DNA from: JAQVEB01 sp028698105
GTDB taxonomy: Bacteria > Bacteroidota > Bacteroidia > Bacteroidales > Dysgonomonadaceae
Direction: 5' to 3'
DNA length: 64,000 nucleotides
Assembly (NCBI GenBank): GCA_964293155.1
Contig: CAXYYA010000002.1
Span: forward strand, 1-64,000
The translations under genes and the position numbers were made by a program. Numbering within the stretch: the stretch's first letter is position 1; each line of letters begins with the position of its first letter. Positions 60,499 through 64,000 of the stretch are shown in pieces. The notes beneath the pieces were generated by a model. It did not search any database. It had not been told where the DNA came from and was given only the letters and a program-made list of their open reading frames with translations.

Positions 60499-61875
60499 TT
60501 AAATTTTAATATAATCTGTACCATACGGGAATCGCTGCGGACGGCTCAACATTGAGTTGGCCACTTCGTTGTTCTTGAATTTTTCAGCTTTCGGATCCCA
60601 TTCCAGTTTTCCGGGTAACTTCATGGCGATATGGCTGATAAGACAAACCGTGCATGCCCTATGTCCGATTTCAACCGGAGAAATAGGCTCTTTTCTCGAT
60701 TTTATACAATCGAGCCAGTTCCCATGCTGATTATCACTCTTGTAAAGATGAATTTCATTTTCTTTTATTTCAGAAGTTAAAATCTTCGGATCACTGGCAT
60801 CCAATGCTTTTGCACTATTGGCCTGTGTTACCGGATCGCTTGATGAAGCCACGTAGTTCCCGCGCGAAACAAATATCCACCCATCCGTACCTTCATAACG
60901 GATACCGTTCGGATATCCTCCGCTGGTGTACATTGTGATGCCGTTTTCGTATTCAGCCTTTACCATAAAATCACCGTGTACATCCCACAATCCCGATTTC
61001 GGAAACTGAGCCACTGCTTCAACAGAAATAGGTCCTGTATATTCCGTATTCATTCCCCATGCAGCTGAGTCAAAATGATGCTGTCCCCATCCGGTAATCA
61101 TCCCTGCACCGAACTGCTCGCATCTCAACCATCCGGGGCGTCCGTAATTGTCCTGAGGATGGACGCGTATCTCGGTATAATAAACTTCGGGAGTCGAACC
61201 CAGCCACATATCGTAGTTGAGATTTTTAGGTATAGGCATTTCCGCCGCTTCTGGACCCGACGGGTCTCCGGGTAATCCGATCTTTACGGTATGCAACTTA
61301 CCGATTCTTCCATTTCTAACCAACTCGGCAGCAATTCTGAATTGTGGCGACGAACGCTGCTGAGTGCCAACCTGAAAAATAACTCCTTGTTTTTTAACAA
61401 TATCGCTCAGAAATCTACCTTCGGTGACCGTCAGTGAAGTGGGTTTTTGCAAATAAATGTCTTTTTTCGCCAGTGCAGCCCGTGCTGCCGGCTCAGCATG
61501 CTGATGATCGGGTGTGCTGATAATGACCGCATCAATATCCTTATTCAGAAGCATCTCTTTGTAATCATCGTACATTTTGACATTCGAATACTTACTGTTT
61601 CCTGTTTTCTTCGAATAATAATCGTCAATGTACTTCTTTCCGTCCAAAAGTCTTTTTTTGTCCACATCACACACGGCTATAAACTGTGCCTGTCCGTACC
61701 TGATAGTTTCTGCTATGTCGTGATCGCGTGCAATTCGCCCACATCCTATTTGTCCGATATTAATTTTATTGCTGGGTGCATTTTTACCGAACACGGACGA
61801 GGGTACGATGGTAGGAAAAACTACCGTTCCTACTGCTGTTGCCGCTGCCTTTTTTATAAACATTCTTCTTTCCAT
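60499..61875 (-). CDS. Exported Gfo/Idh/MocA oxidoreductase (PUL 2)
   Basis: From ATG 61875 this is a 458-residue protein with a signal RRMFIKKAAATAVGTVVFP, Rossmann motif IGQIGCGRIARDHDI (GCGRIA) and a C-terminal domain with FGAGMITGWGQHHFDSAAWG. The loop that usually reads EKP is YLQKPTSLTVTEG, with Gln in place of Glu next to the catalytic Lys. It lies 13 bp after the DUF6807 gene and 14 bp before the PF16490-type gene, in the PUL 2 operon. Substrate unknown. Confidence 0.9.
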   Translation of the reverse strand: MERRMFIKKAAATAVGTVVFPTIVPSSVFGKNAPSNKINIGQIGCGRIARDHDIAETIRYGQAQFIAVCDVDKKRLLDGKKYIDDYYSKKTGNSKYSNVKMYDDYKEMLLNKDIDAVIISTPDHQHAEPAARAALAKKDIYLQKPTSLTVTEGRFLSDIVKKQGVIFQVGTQQRSSPQFRIAAELVRNGRIGKLHTVKIGLPGDPSGPEAAEMPIPKNLNYDMWLGSTPEVYYTEIRVHPQDNYGRPGWLRCEQFGAGMITGWGQHHFDSAAWGMNTEYTGPISVEAVAQFPKSGLWDVHGDFMVKAEYENGITMYTSGGYPNGIRYEGTDGWIFVSRGNYVASSSDPVTQANSAKALDASDPKILTSEIKENEIHLYKSDNQHGNWLDCIKSRKEPISPVEIGHRACTVCLISHIAMKLPGKLEWDPKAEKFKNNEVANSMLSRPQRFPYGTDYIKI

Positions 61876-61888
61876 TTGATTTAAGTTT

Positions 61889-62782
61889 TTATTCTGATTT
61901 ATATTTCTCAAATTCCTGAGCAATACCGGCCTCAATATGGTTACCCGAGTGAACGAGAACCCTGTACCTGAGTTTTATTAATTGTCCTTTCTTTAAGGTT
62001 GTATTTTTATCGTTTTTAGGCCAATACATTGGGGTGGGCGAAAAGAAACCGTAATCGCGTGTAAACCATGGCGCAGGATACCAGTCGTTTGACGGATGTT
62101 GCATGAAAGCCATTCCTTCTGTTTTTCCCTGCCTCGTGCCGTAGCAGTCCATCCAGGATGATTTTTTTCCAAACGTATCCTTCTCCCCTTTTTGTCCTTC
62201 TGCATTTATCATAATCCCACCGTTAATTACTGCCAAATCAGGATCCATTCTGCCGCTGAAAAGCGAATGGTTTGTTTTTTCAATAACTACATCCATCAGC
62301 ATTTCCATGGTGACATCGAAGTCAATTTGAAATTTATCTTTTGAAGGAGCCGAAACAGTTATTATGCGTTTGTCTTTAACAGGCGCATCTGCACCGGGAC
62401 GCCTCCATATACATTCGTTTTCGATTACAGCTTTTTCCCCACCAGTTTCTACGATATCGGCCCGTAATGAGATGATTTGTCCCCGATCCAATCCTTCCTG
62501 CCAGTAATTACCTCCGTTTACCCTGTCGCATCCGAAAAAAAGTGAACTGTGATGGGGATAATTGGCATTTCGAAAAGAAGTTACTGAAGCATTTGAAGGG
62601 CCGTTAACCGGATAAAAAAACGGATACTTTTCAAATTCGGAGAGGATATAACTTGTGAAAAGATTTCCGTTTACCCTGATTTCAATTTTATCTCCTACCT
62701 TTTCTGCCGTTACTTTTGACTGGGAAAAGACGGTGGGATAAAAAGACATCGTCAATAGGATAAAAAATACAATTTTTTTCAT
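61889..62782 (-). CDS. Exported DUF6807 (PmoA-like) protein
   Basis: This 297-residue exported protein (signal ends VFSQ) is rich in beta strands and aromatic residues, with YPFFYPVNGPSNASVTSFRNANYPHHSSLFFGCDRVNGGNYW and YPAPWFTRDYGFFSPTPM. It matches DUF6807, formerly PmoA-like, often found beside Gfo/Idh/MocA genes. The paired His and Trp positions could bind sugar. Activity is unproven. The next upstream gene encodes another member of the same family. Confidence 0.82.
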   Translation of the reverse strand: MKKIVFFILLTMSFYPTVFSQSKVTAEKVGDKIEIRVNGNLFTSYILSEFEKYPFFYPVNGPSNASVTSFRNANYPHHSSLFFGCDRVNGGNYWQEGLDRGQIISLRADIVETGGEKAVIENECIWRRPGADAPVKDKRIITVSAPSKDKFQIDFDVTMEMLMDVVIEKTNHSLFSGRMDPDLAVINGGIMINAEGQKGEKDTFGKKSSWMDCYGTRQGKTEGMAFMQHPSNDWYPAPWFTRDYGFFSPTPMYWPKNDKNTTLKKGQLIKLRYRVLVHSGNHIEAGIAQEFEKYKSE

Positions 62783-62791
62783 CGTTCTTAC

Positions 62792-64000
62792 TTATTTATT
62801 TGATTCAATTTCAATTTTTGGAGTTGACGAAAAGCTAAGCCAATACATTTCTGCGGTTTTACTGTCTATTTTGCCATCGAAAACTATCATTCTGTATTTC
62901 AAAGCATAATCGTTCCCTTTTTTCAATTCCCACGATTTATGACGAATGGGAGTAAATTCGAAAAACATATCGCCTCGTCCTTCATTCCCATCCAAAGGCC
63001 AAACGCGCATCGGCTCCGGATGAGCACGATTTGCCGGATGGCTCAGAAATAAAATTCCCGAACGGCCTTCGGGCGTTCCCGATTCCCCTTCCACAATACA
63101 CCATCGGGCATTGCTGCCATCCGCATCAATTCTGGTTTTTCCTTCCGATGTCAGTACAGTACAATTATCCTTTGTCCATTTTTCCGTTGCACGGAAACCT
63201 ATTCCTCCTCCGTATCTGTAAGCATCAAACATAATTCCGCTATCTAACGACGTATTGATCGCCGTTGTATAGTCAATTAGCCAAACTCCTTTGGCGTTAT
63301 TCCAGACTCTTACATCCAATACCTCGTTCATCGCAATCTGATCAGGGCCTTTTGCACCGAAGTCCATGTGTTGTTGAAGCGCTTTAAATCCGGAAAATAC
63401 TTCGCCCGATGTTTCCGATAAAAATCCTGCGAATTTTACGGTTCCTTCCCCTTCGGCAAGATTCCAGAAATCCACCTTTCTATCACCGATATGCGTCAAC
63501 GTCCAAGGACCCCAAATTCCGTAATGATGATAGTGATCGGGAGGTTGCACGCGGGATAGCATCTCTCCCTGCGGCGACCACAACGGATGGATAAATCCGG
63601 ATTTTTTGAACAGGGGATTCACTCCGGTTGGAGGGAACATCGTTTCATAGCGATAACTCAACACCGGTTTTTCTTTTGAAAACAACACAAGGTTTCCATC
63701 CGACTTTTTTATTCGAATAATATCATCGGGGTTCTGCGAGGATTCTTTTTCAGTGAATTTTAAAACGAATTTTCGTGTGGAATTTTTTGGGGAAATACCT
63801 TCAAGTATGAACCAAAGACGAGCTGTATGCCCCGACTCCAATTGGCTCGGGATCAACTTCTCACCAGATTTTGTAACTTCATACAGATTTAGATGTAAAC
63901 TATCGATATTATAATCAATATTATCGAGTGAAAAGGAAACCGGAACATCTAAATAGTCTCTATCCGCTTTTAATGAGAATTTCACCGTTTTCTGCGCGAT
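62792..64000 (-). CDS. DUF6807 (PmoA-like) protein, 5' end beyond the window
   Basis: The frame stays open to the right edge, so the N-terminus is missing; at least 402 residues are visible. It has the same family phrases as the downstream gene (FIHPLWSPQGEMLSRVQPPDHYHHYGIWGPW; GILFLSHPANRAHPEPMRVWP), with an added N-terminal beta domain (about the first 110 visible residues). A GTG at 63985 has been read as a start, but the codons before it are open. It is the most upstream visible gene of the PUL 2 operon, which therefore begins outside the window. Confidence 0.78.
   Translation of the reverse strand: MAQKTVKFSLKADRDYLDVPVSFSLDNIDYNIDSLHLNLYEVTKSGEKLIPSQLESGHTARLWFILEGISPKNSTRKFVLKFTEKESSQNPDDIIRIKKSDGNLVLFSKEKPVLSYRYETMFPPTGVNPLFKKSGFIHPLWSPQGEMLSRVQPPDHYHHYGIWGPWTLTHIGDRKVDFWNLAEGEGTVKFAGFLSETSGEVFSGFKALQQHMDFGAKGPDQIAMNEVLDVRVWNNAKGVWLIDYTTAINTSLDSGIMFDAYRYGGGIGFRATEKWTKDNCTVLTSEGKTRIDADGSNARWCIVEGESGTPEGRSGILFLSHPANRAHPEPMRVWPLDGNEGRGDMFFEFTPIRHKSWELKKGNDYALKYRMIVFDGKIDSKTAEMYWLSFSSTPKIEIESNK

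Overview
The window reads as a chromosomal segment of a saccharolytic Bacteroidota, most likely order Bacteroidales (a Dysgonomonadaceae/Porphyromonadaceae-like organism is my inference). The grounds are two SusC/SusD pairs, a FecR/ECF-sigma pair, BACON and PKD glycan-binding lipoproteins, an LptD of the Bacteroidota type, and repeated TAnnTTTG -7 promoter boxes. I found no tRNA, rRNA, CRISPR array, prophage or classical defence island.

Layout. 0.1-6.0 kb: an Ntn-hydrolase, a small P-loop kinase, a DUF4143 ATPase and a large FAD/Fe-S lactate-type dehydrogenase. 6.1-6.8 kb: a small IS200-type transposase bracketed by REP-like palindromes. 6.9-9.4 kb: argS and a secreted protein of unknown function. 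9.6-22.8 kb: a complete beta-glucan-type polysaccharide utilisation locus (PUL 1) on the minus strand, in transcription order ECF sigma, FecR, SusC, SusD, PKD lipoprotein, GH16, GH5 (frameshifted), GH3. 22.8-28.0 kb: sufC-sufD-sufS without sufB, then an MlaF/MlaE-type lipid transporter pair. 28.0-34.4 kb: a YgjP-like metallopeptidase, a YihY membrane protein, RNase P RNA, a cytoplasmic alpha-amylase, a membrane-anchored LytTR regulator and a DUF6051 protein. 34.5-40.0 kb: a threonine operon of thrA, a phosphoglycerate-mutase-like proposed homoserine kinase and thrC, preceded by a Thr/Met-rich leader peptide. 40.0-49.6 kb: lptD, rarA, a Tat-exported TIM-barrel protein, a zinc-ribbon membrane protein, a NIPSNAP protein, a BASS transporter and a PlsC-type acyltransferase. 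49.6-64.0 kb: an operon of two Gfo/Idh/MocA oxidoreductases around a two-domain DUF1080 protein, and upstream of it a second SusCD locus (PUL 2). PUL 2 carries two more oxidoreductases and two DUF6807 proteins but no recognisable glycoside hydrolase; its first gene runs off the right edge.

How it fits together. PUL 1 is a conventional locus: surface capture by SusC/SusD and the PKD lipoprotein, endo-cleavage by GH16/GH5, and release of glucose by GH3, under a sigma/anti-sigma pair that probably senses SusC through its STN domain. A 30-nt element is shared between the fecR and susC leaders and is a good candidate for the ECF promoter. PUL 2 and the adjacent MocA-DUF1080-MocA operon contain the components of oxidative (3-keto) glycoside breakdown instead of hydrolysis: exported NAD-type oxidoreductases, a keto-glycoside-cleaving DUF1080 protein, and possibly the exported TIM-barrel protein at 44.5 kb. 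This oxidoreductase-rich SusCD locus is the most likely under-described system here.

Regulatory and repeat structure is also notable: the thr leader, tandem palindromes in the DUF4143 promoter, a strong intrinsic terminator inside PUL 1, and several REP-like palindromes, one of which appears to supply or crowd the 5' end of thrC.
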